Below are positions 46,328 to 55,870 of a DNA stretch of 64,000 bases, one piece after another; the first letter of the stretch is position 1, and every line of letters begins with the position of its first letter. The notes under the pieces are model-generated. The model was given only the letters and a program-made list of their open reading frames with translations, did no database searches and had not been told where the DNA came from. The stretch comes from Methylomarinovum caldicuralii (GTDB lineage: Bacteria; Pseudomonadota; Gammaproteobacteria; Methylococcales; Methylothermaceae), in assembly GCF_033126985.1 (NCBI RefSeq), contig NZ_AP024714.1:868001-932000 (forward strand). The letters run 5' to 3'. The position numbers and the translations under genes are program-made.

Positions 46328-46414
46328 ATGCGATTGCCCTGGATGAATTGGTTGCGTCTTTTTCGATCGATTGTGGTATTTTTATGCCCCTTTTTTTCAC
46401 GGGGTGAGCGATGA
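46328..46414 (+). CDS. possible 28-residue leader peptide before OsmC
   Basis: ATG 46328 with GAGG seven bases upstream opens a 28-codon frame, MRLPWMNWLRLFRSIVVFLC and a short tail, ending in a TGA that overlaps the OsmC start (ATGA). It is hydrophobic and basic. The spacing suggests translational coupling, but there is no homology evidence. Confidence 0.25.
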   Translation: MRLPWMNWLRLFRSIVVFLCPFFSRGER

Positions 46415-46839
46415 AAGCACGGGTCAAGTGGATCGAGAGCGTCGCCTTTCTGGGCGAGTCCGGCAGCGGTCACGGGGTGGTGATCGACGGGCCTCCCGAA
46501 TCCGGCGGCCGCAACCTGGGGCCGCGGCCGATGGAACTGCTGCTGCTGGGGGTGGGGAGCTGCTCGGCCTTCGATGTGGTCCATATTCTCAAAAAAGGCC
46601 GCCATCCGGTAACCGATTGCGAAGTGCGGGTCGAGGCCGAGCGTGCCGATACCGTCCCCAAGGTCTTCACCAAAATCCATCTCCATTTTGTGGTTACCGG
46701 GACGGGGCTGAGCGAAGCGGCGGTGGAACGAGCGGTGTCCCTGTCGGCGGAAAAATACTGTTCGGCATCGATCATGCTGGGAAAGGCCGCCGAGGTCAGC
46801 CACAGCTTCGAAGTGGTCGATCCGGGGGATCGGGACTGA
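46411..46839 (+). CDS. OsmC family protein
   Basis: 142 residues with the OsmC/Ohr-type fold: GGRNLGPRPMELLLLGVGSCSAFDVVHIL, cited by its key parts (PMELLLLGVGSCSAFD with the reactive Cys), and the late SLSAEKYCSASIML with the second Cys. It probably reduces peroxides or binds small ligands; the closest subgroup is the YhfA-like OsmC. It is followed 24 bases later by speD. Confidence 0.87.
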   Translation: MKARVKWIESVAFLGESGSGHGVVIDGPPESGGRNLGPRPMELLLLGVGSCSAFDVVHILKKGRHPVTDCEVRVEAERADTVPKVFTKIHLHFVVTGTGLSEAAVERAVSLSAEKYCSASIMLGKAAEVSHSFEVVDPGDRD

Positions 46840-46863
46840 TTTTTTTCAGAGGGTTTGCCATCG

Positions 46864-47646
46864 ATGGAAAAGCTGAAACTGCACGGTTTCAACAACCTCA
46901 CCAAGAGCCTGAGCTTCAACATCTACGACATCTGCTACACCAGCCCCAGGAACCAGCAGCGCTACATCGAGTACATCGACGAGGCCTACAACGCCGAGCG
47001 CCTGACCCGGATCCTCACCGATGTGGCCGACATCATCGGCGCCCACATCCTCAACATCGCCCACCAGGACTACGACCCCCAGGGGGCCAGCGTCACCATG
47101 CTGATCTCCGAGGATCCGCTCAGTCACGGCGGCTGCAATGCCGAAACCCCGGGGCCTTTGCCGGATACCATCCTGGCCCATCTCGACAAGAGCCACATCA
47201 CTGTCCACACCTATCCGGAAAGCCACCCCCACGAGGGCATCAGCACCTTCCGGGCCGATATCGACGTGGCCACCTGCGGCCAGATCTCCCCCCTCAAGGC
47301 CCTCAACTACCTGATCCACAGCTTCGAATCCGACATCGTCATCATGGACTACCGGGTGCGGGGCTTCACCCGCGACGTCACCGGGCGCAAGCTGTTCATC
47401 GACCACGCCATCACCTCGATCCAGAATTTCCTCGCCGAGGACACCAAGGCCCGCTACCAGATGATCGACGTCAACGTCTATCAGGAGAACATTTTCCACA
47501 CCAAAATGAAGCTCAAGGAGTTCGATCTCGACGATTACCTGTTCGCGCCCGATGACGTCGTGCTTTCCCCCGAGGAGCGGGAGGCGGTGTGGCAGAAGGT
47601 GCAGCAGGAAATGGACGAGATCTTCTACGGCCGCAACTACGACTGA
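46864..47646 (+). CDS. speD: S-adenosylmethionine decarboxylase proenzyme (E. coli type)
   Basis: 260 residues, giving decarboxylated SAM for spermidine synthesis. The self-cleavage site that creates the pyruvoyl group is Lys-Ser in [15 protein letters not shown] (Ser110). The start [20 protein letters not shown] and the length match the large bacterial SpeD class. ATG 46864 is preferred over TTG 46855 because a GAGGG ribosome site lies at the right distance. No spermidine synthase gene is adjacent. Confidence 0.93.
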   Translation: MEKLKLHGFNNLTKSLSFNIYDICYTSPRNQQRYIEYIDEAYNAERLTRILTDVADIIGAHILNIAHQDYDPQGASVTMLISEDPLSHGGCNAETPGPLPDTILAHLDKSHITVHTYPESHPHEGISTFRADIDVATCGQISPLKALNYLIHSFESDIVIMDYRVRGFTRDVTGRKLFIDHAITSIQNFLAEDTKARYQMIDVNVYQENIFHTKMKLKEFDLDDYLFAPDDVVLSPEEREAVWQKVQQEMDEIFYGRNYD

Positions 47647-47652
47647 GTGCGG

Positions 47653-48912
47653 CTACATGGCGTGGATGAAGTTGTTCATCAGGGTCTGCAGGCCGTAGCG
47701 TAGTACCGGGTAGCTGTAGTATTCCCGCGCCAGGGCGAAGTTGTGGTCCACCATCTGCTGGCGGTAGTCGGGATCGTCCAGGACCCGGCGCACTTCCTCC
47801 ACCACGTGGCGGTCGACGAAGCCGTCCATGGCCGGTACCCGGAAGCCCTTGGGCTCGATGTCGCGGGCGAACACGGAATAGCGGTTCACCATGATCGGCT
47901 TGCGGTGATAGACCGCCTCCAGGAAGGCGTTGCCGAAGCCTTCGTACAGGCTGGGATAGGTCACCAGATCGGCGTGGGGGTAGAGGTCGTCGAGGGTGTA
48001 GATTTTGTGCCCGTGTTCGTTGAGGCGGCGTTTGTCCTCGACCCGGTCGCCGAAGTAGCGCACGTCCACCCCCTCGTCGCGGGCCAGGTCCATCAGGCGG
48101 TTGAAGTATTCCATGCCTTCGTCGCCGACGCCGTGGGACAGGATCAGCTTGCAGCGGGGATCGTTCAGGCGCCGCAGCAGGGTGATGGCGTGCTCGATGC
48201 CCTTGCGGGGCACCACCCGGGTCGGCTGCAGCAGCAGGATGTCGTCGTCGCTCAGTCCCAGTTCCTGGCGGATGTCGGCGTTGTAGTCGTCGATGCCGGG
48301 CGGCGGGCGGTCGAAGTTGAGGACGTTGGGAATCAGCACCGAGGACAGTCCCTTGCGCCAGGCCAGCTCCTCGCGGGCGGCCTGGTTGATGACCACGTGC
48401 TGCATCTCCGGCAGGCGGGGCGGGAAGGCCATCTCTAGATAGTCGGCGATGGGGGAGATCTGGAACCGCTCCCGCTCCCAGTAGAAGTCGTGGTGGTGGC
48501 AGATGGTGGGAATCTTGGTCTCCATCAGGAATTCGATGATCGCCACCCCCAGGGGAACGTGCATGGGGATGGTGAGGGCGTTCTGGACCACCAGGCGGGT
48601 GATGTCGAAGCGGTCCACGAATTCGTACAGGGTGCCTTTGAGGTATTCGGCCAGATCGCGGATGCGCCGGCTTACCTCGGGGGTGCGGCGGGTGCGGCCC
48701 CACAGCTGCTGATTGATCCATTCGTTGTCCGGGTGGCCGAAGTAGGCCGCCGGGACCTCCAGGCTGATTTCCCGGGCGCGGTCGAGTCGGCCGGCATACC
48801 AGAAACTGATGTGGCGGTCCTCCCAGAACACCTCGGCCCATTTGGCCGATTCCAGGGAGACGCCGTCAGTGCCGGCGAAGCGAGTGGAGACGAAGCCGAT
48901 GTTTTCTGCCAT
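47653..48912 (-). CDS. family 4-type glycosyltransferase
   Basis: 419 residues with GT-B layout. The C-terminal nucleotide-sugar site is visible in LLQPTRVVPRKGIEHAITLL and YPHADLVTYPSLYEGFGNAFLEAV (the E-x7-E motif region). The acceptor and donor are unknown. It converges with speD (6-base gap) and diverges from the next glycosyltransferase. A role in osmolyte glycoside or surface sugar synthesis is possible but not shown. Confidence 0.85.
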   Translation of the reverse strand: MAENIGFVSTRFAGTDGVSLESAKWAEVFWEDRHISFWYAGRLDRAREISLEVPAAYFGHPDNEWINQQLWGRTRRTPEVSRRIRDLAEYLKGTLYEFVDRFDITRLVVQNALTIPMHVPLGVAIIEFLMETKIPTICHHHDFYWERERFQISPIADYLEMAFPPRLPEMQHVVINQAAREELAWRKGLSSVLIPNVLNFDRPPPGIDDYNADIRQELGLSDDDILLLQPTRVVPRKGIEHAITLLRRLNDPRCKLILSHGVGDEGMEYFNRLMDLARDEGVDVRYFGDRVEDKRRLNEHGHKIYTLDDLYPHADLVTYPSLYEGFGNAFLEAVYHRKPIMVNRYSVFARDIEPKGFRVPAMDGFVDRHVVEEVRRVLDDPDYRQQMVDHNFALAREYYSYPVLRYGLQTLMNNFIHAM

Positions 48913-49032
48913 GGAAGGTGCGTGCGTTGGCGTGGTTTACTTCAAGGATAGCGCTTAAACCGAGCGCCATTATAAGGATTTTGCGGCCCTAGGGGGGGCA
49001 GGCATAATGGAATAAAAACTGTCAGGAAAACC

Positions 49033-50457
49033 GTGCGGATCGCGATCGTCCATTACCATCTGCGGCCCGGGGGCGTCACCCGGGTGATCGAACACGCCGC
49101 CCGGCTGCTGCGCGCTTCCGGCCGGCAGGTAGTGGTGCTGGCGGCCGAGGCGCCGGAGGACTTTCCGGTGCCGGTCAAGGCGGTCAAGGCGCTGGCCTAC
49201 GACGAGGGAAAGGAACCTGTCTCCGTCAGCCGGTTGCACGCGGCGCTGGCGGACGCCGCCGCTGCCGCCCTAGGCGGGGCGCCGGACGTGTGGCATTTCC
49301 ACAATCATCACCTGGGCAAAAATCTGGCGCTGCCGCCGGTCGTGGCCCGGCTGGCCGCCGCAGGGGCGCGGCTTTTGCTGCAGGTCCACGATTTTCCCGA
49401 GGACTTCCGTCCCTACAATTACCAGCGCCTGCGCCGCTTCCTGGACGAGGATCTCGCCGCCTGTTATCCGTCCGCTCCCCAGGTGCATTATGCCGTGCTC
49501 AACAGCCGCGACCGCGCCTTTCTGGCCGGTGCCGGCGTGGCGGCCGAACGACTCCATCTTTTGCCCAATCCGGTCTGGCTGCCGCCGCAGGATGGGGAGG
49601 CAGGGCGCTGGCCGGAAGGACGCCTGTGGCTGTATCCCACCCGGGCGATCCGGCGCAAGAACATCGGCGAATTGCTGCTGTGGGCCACGCTGGCAGAGCC
49701 CGGCGATCATTTCGCCACCTCGCTGGCGCCGGAGAACCCGCGCGAGCAGCGTTTCTACCGTCACTGGGTCTCTTTGGCCCAAGAGCTGGCGCTGCCGCTG
49801 AGTTTCGATTTGGCCCGCCGGAGCGGCTGGTCCTTCCCGGCCATGGTGCGGGCGGCCCACTGTCTGGTGACCACCAGCGTGGCGGAAGGTTTCGGCATGG
49901 CGTTTCTGGAACCCTGGCTGCTGGAGCGGCCGGTCAGCGGCCGCGATCTGCCGGATATCACCGCCGATTTCCGCGGGGCCGGACTGGCGCTGGACCATCT
50001 CTACCCCCGCCTGGATATCCCGGTCGAATGGTTGGGGGAAAAACCGCTGCGACAGCGGTTGGTGGAAGGACTTAGGGATCTGTACCGTGCCTACGGACTG
50101 CCCGAACCGACGGCCGAACAGTGCGAACGGGCCTGGGCCGCCTGGGTGCGGGAGGGACGGGTGGATTTCGGCCGTCTCGACGAGCCTTTGCAGACCCAGG
50201 TCATCCGCCGTCTTCACCACAGCGCCGCTGCCCGCCGGATGCTGCCCCGGCGACTGGCGGTCCCGTCGCCGCAGACGGTGGCCCGCAACCGAACCGTGGC
50301 CCTGGGGCACTACGACCTGCACCACTACGGCAAGCGCCTGGAAAGCCTCTACGCCGCTCTGCTGGCCGCCCCCTGCAGGCCGCCCGAAACCCTGGACGCG
50401 GCGGCGCTGCTGCACCGCTTTCTGCAACCCGAACGTCTGTGTCTGTTACGCCTGTGA
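49033..50457 (+). CDS. GT-B fold glycosyltransferase
   Basis: 474 residues from GTG 49033. The start RIAIVHYHLRPGGVTRVIEHAAR is typical of GT4 enzymes (glycine-rich loop). LWLYPTRAIRRKNIGELLLWA and the VTTSVAEGFGMAFLEPWLLERPV block form the donor site. It overlaps the HAD-hydrolase gene by four bases, suggesting a transferase-phosphatase pair as in sugar-phosphate glycoside routes. The substrate is unknown. Confidence 0.83.
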   Translation: MRIAIVHYHLRPGGVTRVIEHAARLLRASGRQVVVLAAEAPEDFPVPVKAVKALAYDEGKEPVSVSRLHAALADAAAAALGGAPDVWHFHNHHLGKNLALPPVVARLAAAGARLLLQVHDFPEDFRPYNYQRLRRFLDEDLAACYPSAPQVHYAVLNSRDRAFLAGAGVAAERLHLLPNPVWLPPQDGEAGRWPEGRLWLYPTRAIRRKNIGELLLWATLAEPGDHFATSLAPENPREQRFYRHWVSLAQELALPLSFDLARRSGWSFPAMVRAAHCLVTTSVAEGFGMAFLEPWLLERPVSGRDLPDITADFRGAGLALDHLYPRLDIPVEWLGEKPLRQRLVEGLRDLYRAYGLPEPTAEQCERAWAAWVREGRVDFGRLDEPLQTQVIRRLHHSAAARRMLPRRLAVPSPQTVARNRTVALGHYDLHHYGKRLESLYAALLAAPCRPPETLDAAALLHRFLQPERLCLLRL

Positions 50458-51314
50458 ACGACGATATCCTGATCGCCCGCATCCGGGCCCTGTCCCGCCC
50501 GCTCGAACCGCTGCCCACCGCCATCGAGCCCCGGCTGCCGCGGCTGCCGCGGGTGCGGGCGGTGCTGTTCGACATCTACGGCACCCTGTTCGTTTCCGCC
50601 GCCGGGGAAATCGGCGTCGGTCTGGCGGTGGACAGCGACCAAGCCTTTGCCGAGGCCCTGGCCGCCGTAGGACTGCCGCCCGGGGGCAGCGCCGCGCTGC
50701 TCGCCGCAGCGATCCGGGCCGAGCACGCCCGCAAGCGGGAGGCCGGGATCGATTATCCGGAAGTGGACATCGTCGCCATCTGGCAGGCGGTGCTGGGGGA
50801 ATTGGGGCTTCAGGCGCCGCCGGAGACGGTTCGGTGCCTGGCACTGGAATACGAGCTGCGGGTCAATCCGGTCTGGCCCATGCCCGATCTGGCCGAGACC
50901 CTGGCTTGGCTGGCCGGGCGCGGCTATTTGCTGGGCATCGTCTCCAATGCCCAGTTCTTCACCCCGTTGCTGTTCCCCGCCCTGCTGGGGAAATCCCTGG
51001 AGGAACTGGGATTTCTCCCGGAATTGTGCCTGTTTTCCTGGCGGTTGGGGGTGGCCAAACCTTCGATCCGGCCGTTCGAGGCCGCCCTGACAGCACTGGC
51101 GCGCCACGGGGTGGGGGCCGGCGAGGTGCTCTACGTGGGAAACGACATCCGCAACGACATCCGCCCGTCCGTCCGGGTGGGGATGGCCGGTGGCCTCTAT
51201 GCCGGCGACGCCCGTTCGCTGCGGCTGCGGGAGGACGATCCCGACTGCCGCAACGTGGAACCGACCTGCATTCTCAAAACCCTGTCCCAGATCCCTGAGG
51301 TGCTGGGGGATTGA
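50454..51314 (+). CDS. HAD-family hydrolase
   Basis: 286 residues from GTG 50454, overlapping the glycosyltransferase stop. HAD motif I is VLFDIYGTLF, with nucleophile Asp40 and Tyr42 where phosphatases usually have a second Asp; this resembles haloacid-dehalogenase-type enzymes. Motif II is IVSNAQF, and motifs III/IV are VAKPSIRPF and LYVGNDIRNDI. With the glycosyltransferase it may act on a sugar phosphate, but the Tyr variant leaves the reaction open. Confidence 0.83.
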   Translation: MNDDILIARIRALSRPLEPLPTAIEPRLPRLPRVRAVLFDIYGTLFVSAAGEIGVGLAVDSDQAFAEALAAVGLPPGGSAALLAAAIRAEHARKREAGIDYPEVDIVAIWQAVLGELGLQAPPETVRCLALEYELRVNPVWPMPDLAETLAWLAGRGYLLGIVSNAQFFTPLLFPALLGKSLEELGFLPELCLFSWRLGVAKPSIRPFEAALTALARHGVGAGEVLYVGNDIRNDIRPSVRVGMAGGLYAGDARSLRLREDDPDCRNVEPTCILKTLSQIPEVLGD

Positions 51315-51376
51315 GGCTTGGGCATTGGTGGCGCCATCGGCTAAACTGATCGGCTCCCAGCCTCAAAACAGCGACC

Positions 51377-52348
51377 ATGCGCATCGGACCTTACGCTCTG
51401 TCTTCACCGGTGATTCTGGCCCCCATGGCCGGGGTGACGGATCTGCCCTTCCGCCGTCTGTGCCGGCGTTACGGGGCCGGACTGGCGGTGTCGGAGATGA
51501 TCTCCAGCCGGCCACAGCTGCGGCACCACCGACGCACCCGCCAGCGGGCCGAGCATCGCGGCGAGCCGGAACCGCGGGCGGTGCAGATCCTGGGGGTCGA
51601 TCCGGAGGAAATGGCGGCCTGCGCCCGCAGCGCCGAGGCCCTGGGAGCCCAGATCATCGACATCAACATGGGCTGTCCGGCCAAGAAGGTCTGCCGGGTG
51701 GCCGCCGGCTCCGCGCTGTTGCGTAACGAGGGGCGGGTGGCGGCGATCCTGGCGGCGGTGGTGAAGGCCGTTTCGGTGCCGGTGACCCTGAAGATCCGCA
51801 CCGGCTGGGATCCGGCCCGCCGTAACGCCGTCATCATCGCCCGCATCGCCGAGGACGCCGGCATCCGGATGCTGACGGTGCACGGCCGCACCCGGGCCTG
51901 CGGTTTCAGCGGCGCGGCCGAGTACGACACCATCGCCGCGGTCAAACAGGCGGTGTCGATCCCGGTGGTGGCCAACGGCGACATCGACAGCCCCCAGAAA
52001 GCCCGCCGGGTGCTGGATCACACCGGCGCTGATGCGGTGATGATCGGCCGCGCCGCTCAGGGACGGCCATGGCTATTCCGCCAGGTCGGCGCCTATCTGG
52101 CTTCGGGGCGGCGGTTGCCGGAGCCGGCCTGGACGGAAAAGGCGGCGGTGATCCTGGAGCACATCCAGGCGCTGCACGATTTCTACGGGCCCCAGGCGGG
52201 GGTGCGGATCGCCCGTAAGCACATCCGCTGGTATCTGGAGCGGCTGGGATGGCCGGCGGCCTGCTGGCGGCCGCTGTTGCAGCTGGAGACGGCAGCGGCC
52301 CAGCGCGACGCCCTGGCCGGTCTGCTTCAGGCCCACCGGGCCGCCTGA
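51377..52348 (+). CDS. dusB: tRNA-dihydrouridine synthase B
   Basis: 323 residues, an FMN enzyme reducing uridines in the tRNA D-loop. The start [26 protein letters not shown] (split), the catalytic Cys in [21 protein letters not shown] and [12 protein letters not shown] are all conserved. It is followed by fis 28 bases later, the usual dusB-fis operon of gammaproteobacteria. Confidence 0.94.
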   Translation: MRIGPYALSSPVILAPMAGVTDLPFRRLCRRYGAGLAVSEMISSRPQLRHHRRTRQRAEHRGEPEPRAVQILGVDPEEMAACARSAEALGAQIIDINMGCPAKKVCRVAAGSALLRNEGRVAAILAAVVKAVSVPVTLKIRTGWDPARRNAVIIARIAEDAGIRMLTVHGRTRACGFSGAAEYDTIAAVKQAVSIPVVANGDIDSPQKARRVLDHTGADAVMIGRAAQGRPWLFRQVGAYLASGRRLPEPAWTEKAAVILEHIQALHDFYGPQAGVRIARKHIRWYLERLGWPAACWRPLLQLETAAAQRDALAGLLQAHRAA

Positions 52349-52376
52349 ATCTTCCAATTGCAAGCACAGGAACGTC

Positions 52377-52637
52377 ATGACCCAGGACAATCGACAGCTG
52401 TCGAGACAGGGAATCGTCCTCAAAGAGCAGGTGCGGATCGCGGTGGAGCGCTATTTCGCCCAGCTCGACGGGGAAACCGTGGTCGGGCTCCACGCCATGG
52501 TGATCGCCGAGGTGGAAAAGCCCTTGATCGAGGCGGTGCTGAACCACACCGGCGGCAATCAGAGCAAGGCAGCCCAGGTGCTGGGAATGAGCCGCAGCAC
52601 CCTGCGTAAGAAAATCCAACAATACGAGATTGAATAA
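52377..52637 (+). CDS. fis: DNA-binding protein Fis
   Basis: 86 residues, close to the 98 of E. coli Fis. The C-terminal helix-turn-helix [20 protein letters not shown] is almost identical to the family. A nucleoid-associated regulator of rRNA and many other promoters. It is co-transcribed with dusB and ends two bases before purH. Confidence 0.94.
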   Translation: MTQDNRQLSRQGIVLKEQVRIAVERYFAQLDGETVVGLHAMVIAEVEKPLIEAVLNHTGGNQSKAAQVLGMSRSTLRKKIQQYEIE

Positions 52638-52639
52638 CC

Positions 52640-54199
52640 ATGCACAAAGTCAAGCGCGCGCTGGTAAGCGTATCGGACAAAACCGGAGTGGTGGAATTCT
52701 GCGAGGGATTGCAGGAGCTGGGGATCGAGATCCTTTCCACCGGCGGAACGGCCAAGTTGCTGGAGGCCAACGGCATCCGGGTGACCGAGGTGTCCGAGTA
52801 CACCGGTTTTCCGGAGATCATGGCCGGCCGGGTCAAGACCCTGCATCCCAAGGTCCACGGCGGCATTCTCGGCCACCGCGGCATCGACGACGCCGTGATG
52901 GCCGAGCACGGCATCGAACCCATCGATCTGGTGGTCGTCAACCTCTATCCCTTCACCCAGGTGATCCGCCGTCCAGACTGCACCTTCGAGGAGGCGGTGG
53001 AGAACATCGACATCGGCGGCCCGGCGATGATCCGGGCGGCATCCAAGAATCACCGCGACGTCGGTGTGGTGGTGGATCCGGAGGACTACAGCCAGGTGCT
53101 CGAAGCCCTCAAACTCAACCTCAACGCCCTGCCGGACGCCCTGCGGCTGCAGCTGGCGGTCAAGGCCTTCCAGCACACCGCCGCCTACGATGCCGCCATC
53201 GCCGCCTATCTGGCCAGGGTGGTCGATCCCGACGCCGGTCTGGCGCCGGCCCTGGAAGTCAGCGCCCGCAAGGTGCGCGATCTGCGCTACGGCGAGAACC
53301 CCCACCAGCGTGCGGCCCTGTATCGGGAGCAGGAACCCCCGCCCGGCACCCTGGGGCACGCCCGCCAGCTGCAGGGCAAACCGCTGTCCTACAACAATCT
53401 GGCCGACGCCGATGCCGCCCTGGCCTGCGTCCAGTCCTTCACCGAGCGCCCCGCCTGTGTGATCGTCAAGCACGCCAATCCCTGCGGCGTCGCCGAGGCT
53501 GGCACCCTGCTGGCCGCCTACGACCGTGCCTATGCCACCGATCCCACCTCCGCCTTCGGCGGCATCATCGCCTTCAATCAGACCCTGGACGGCGACACCG
53601 CCGCCGCCATCGTCTCACGCCAGTTCGTCGAGGTGATCCTCGCCCCCGCCGTCAGCGAGGAAGCCTTGGCGGCGCTTGCGGCCAAGCCCAACGTCCGGGT
53701 GCTCGCCTGCGGGATGTGGGAGCCGCCGGCCCCGGAACTGGAGCTGCGGCGGATTTCCGGCGGCCTGCTGGTTCAGGACAAGGACATCGCCATGGTGGCC
53801 CTTGAGGATCTCAAGGCAGTCACCCGGCGCAAGCCGACAGAAGCGGAGCTGGCGGACCTGCTGTTCGCCTGGAAGGTGGTCAAGTATGTCAAGTCCAACG
53901 CCATCGTCTATGCCAGGGATCGCCAGACCCTGGGAATCGGCGCCGGGCAGATGAGCCGGGTGTGGTCCGCCAGGATCGGCATTCTGAAGGCCGAGGAGGC
54001 GGGCTTGAGCGTCGCCGGTTCGGTGATGGCTTCCGACGCCTTCTTCCCCTTCCGCGACGGGGTCGACGCGGCCGCCGAGGCCGGGGTAACGGCGATCATC
54101 CAGTCCGGCGGTTCGATCCGCGACGAGGAGGTCATCGCCGCCGCGGACGAGGCGGGCATCGCCATGGTGTTCACCGGCATGCGCCACTTCCGCCATTGA
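52640..54199 (+). CDS. purH: bifunctional AICAR formyltransferase/IMP cyclohydrolase
   Basis: 519 residues carrying out the last two steps of IMP synthesis. The N-terminal cyclohydrolase part has [25 protein letters not shown] and [12 protein letters not shown]. The C-terminal transformylase part has the KHANPCGVA catalytic segment and [22 protein letters not shown] (split). Two bases after fis, so part of the dusB-fis-purH unit. Confidence 0.95.
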   Translation: MHKVKRALVSVSDKTGVVEFCEGLQELGIEILSTGGTAKLLEANGIRVTEVSEYTGFPEIMAGRVKTLHPKVHGGILGHRGIDDAVMAEHGIEPIDLVVVNLYPFTQVIRRPDCTFEEAVENIDIGGPAMIRAASKNHRDVGVVVDPEDYSQVLEALKLNLNALPDALRLQLAVKAFQHTAAYDAAIAAYLARVVDPDAGLAPALEVSARKVRDLRYGENPHQRAALYREQEPPPGTLGHARQLQGKPLSYNNLADADAALACVQSFTERPACVIVKHANPCGVAEAGTLLAAYDRAYATDPTSAFGGIIAFNQTLDGDTAAAIVSRQFVEVILAPAVSEEALAALAAKPNVRVLACGMWEPPAPELELRRISGGLLVQDKDIAMVALEDLKAVTRRKPTEAELADLLFAWKVVKYVKSNAIVYARDRQTLGIGAGQMSRVWSARIGILKAEEAGLSVAGSVMASDAFFPFRDGVDAAAEAGVTAIIQSGGSIRDEEVIAAADEAGIAMVFTGMRHFRH

Positions 54200-54211
54200 G
54201 TGGCGGGGATA

Positions 54212-54559
54212 CTACTTGCGCACCACCATCGGCCCCAGCGGTCGGCCGCCGATCAGATGCAGGTGCAGGTGGTAGACCTCCTGACCGCCGTGCTGGTTGC
54301 AGTTGATGATCAGGCGGTAACCGTCCTTGGCGATGCCTTCCTTCTCGGCCAGCCGTTTTGCCACGTAGATCATGTGGCCGAGGAGGGGCTCGTCCTCGGG
54401 CTGGACGTCGTTAACGGTCGGGATCGGCTTGTTGGGCACGATGAGGATGTGCGTGGGGGCGGCCGGGCGGATGTCGCGGAAAGCGGTGACCTGGTCGTCC
54501 TGATAGACGATGTCCGCCGGCAGTTCCCCCTTGACGATCTTCTCGAAGATGGTTGCCAT
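54212..54559 (-). CDS. hinT: HIT family purine nucleoside phosphoramidase
   Basis: 115 residues of the Hint branch. The histidine triad is [14 protein letters not shown] near the C-terminus and the start is [20 protein letters not shown]. It hydrolyses AMP-lysine-type phosphoramidates in other bacteria. It overlaps the msrB stop by a base and is convergent with purH (12-base gap). Confidence 0.92.
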   Translation of the reverse strand: MATIFEKIVKGELPADIVYQDDQVTAFRDIRPAAPTHILIVPNKPIPTVNDVQPEDEPLLGHMIYVAKRLAEKEGIAKDGYRLIINCNQHGGQEVYHLHLHLIGGRPLGPMVVRK

Positions 54560-55017
54560 CAGCGTCTCTCCTGTTCGAACAGTTTCAGATACTCACCGTA
54601 ACCTTCCCGTTCCAGGTCTTCCCTGGGGATGAAGCGCAACGCCGCGGAGTTGATGCAGTAACGCAGGCCGGTCGGCGGCGGGCCGTCGGTGAACACGTGT
54701 CCCAGATGGGAATCACCGTGGCGGCTGCGGACCTCGATGCGGCGCATGCCGTGGCGGGTGTCCTCGCGCTCGGCGAGGTTGTCCGGCTCCAGCGGGCGGC
54801 TGAAGCTGGGCCAGCCGCTGCCGGAGTCGTATTTGTCCAGGGAGCAGAACAGCGGCTCGCCGCTGACCACGTCCACATAGATGCCGTCGCGCTTCTCATT
54901 CCAGTATTCATTCTGGAAAGGAGGCTCGGTGCCGTCGTTCTGGGTGACCTCATACTGCAGCGGCGTCAGGCGCTGGCGCAGGGTTTCCGGGTCGGGTTTG
55001 CGGTAATTGCGCGTCAT
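54559..55017 (-). CDS. msrB: peptide methionine-R-sulfoxide reductase
   Basis: 152 residues repairing oxidised methionine in proteins. The catalytic Cys is in [11 protein letters not shown] near residue 121 and [10 protein letters not shown] is conserved. The two CxxC zinc-binding pairs present in many MsrB proteins are absent; the only other Cys is in PLFCSLD, which could be the resolving one. It lies between hinT and rapZ on the minus strand. Confidence 0.92.
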   Translation of the reverse strand: MTRNYRKPDPETLRQRLTPLQYEVTQNDGTEPPFQNEYWNEKRDGIYVDVVSGEPLFCSLDKYDSGSGWPSFSRPLEPDNLAEREDTRHGMRRIEVRSRHGDSHLGHVFTDGPPPTGLRYCINSAALRFIPREDLEREGYGEYLKLFEQERR

Positions 55018-55021
55018 GGTG

Positions 55022-55870
55022 TCAGCTCAGTTCGCGGTGACGGGTCAGAATCGGATAGGGGCCGCCCGAGAACGCCCGTTTCAATCGTTCCACCAGATAG
55101 ACCGAACGGTGCTGGCCGCCGGTGCAGCCGATGGCCACGGTCAGATAGCTGCGGTTCTGGGCCTCGAAGCGGGGCAGCCAGTCGCGGAGGAAGGTTTCGA
55201 TCTGGTCGAGGAACCGTTGCGTCTCGGGATATTTCTCCAGGTAGTCGGCGACGCCGTCGTCCTTGCCGGTCAGGGGGCGCAGCCGCGGCTCCCAGTGGGG
55301 ATTGGGCAGGCAGCGGGCGTCGAAGACGAAGTCGGCGTCCAGGGGCAGGCCGTGCTTGAAGCCGAACGAGGTGAAGCACAGGGACAGCCTGCGGTTGTCC
55401 AGTCCGCCCAGCCGCTGGCGGATTTCCTGGCGCAGCTGGTGGATGTTGGTGCGGCTGGTGTCGATGATCAGATCGGCGCGGGCGGCGATGGATTCGAGCA
55501 GGCGCCGTTCCTGCTCGATGGCGTCGGCCAGGGGTCGGTCACCGATCGGGTGACGGCGCCGGGTTTCGCTGTAACGCTGGATCAGGGTCCGGGTGTCGGC
55601 GGTCAGGAACAGGATGCGGTATGGGATCTGGAACTGGGACAGGATTTCCAGGGCCTGGTCGAACAGATCGTCGTCACCGCCCAGGTTGCGGCAGTCAATG
55701 CTGATGGCGGTGCGGTCGAAGGGATGGTTTTCGCACAGGTCCCGGGCGAACGGTTCCAGCAGCCGCACCGGCAGGTTGTCGATGCAGTAGTAGCCGCAGT
55801 CCTCCAGCGTGGCCAGGGCCACGCTCTTGCCGGAGCCGGACAGGCCGCTGACGATGACGATCTGGTTCAT
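55022..55870 (-). CDS. rapZ: RNase adapter protein / nucleotide-binding protein RapZ
   Basis: 282 residues. Walker [12 protein letters not shown] is at the very start and the C-terminal part has the [17 protein letters not shown] motif. In E. coli RapZ directs RNase E to the GlmZ small RNA and so controls amino-sugar synthesis. It overlaps rpoN by four bases. The hpf and ptsN genes that often lie between rpoN and rapZ are missing here. Confidence 0.94.
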   Translation of the reverse strand: MNQIVIVSGLSGSGKSVALATLEDCGYYCIDNLPVRLLEPFARDLCENHPFDRTAISIDCRNLGGDDDLFDQALEILSQFQIPYRILFLTADTRTLIQRYSETRRRHPIGDRPLADAIEQERRLLESIAARADLIIDTSRTNIHQLRQEIRQRLGGLDNRRLSLCFTSFGFKHGLPLDADFVFDARCLPNPHWEPRLRPLTGKDDGVADYLEKYPETQRFLDQIETFLRDWLPRFEAQNRSYLTVAIGCTGGQHRSVYLVERLKRAFSGGPYPILTRHRELS

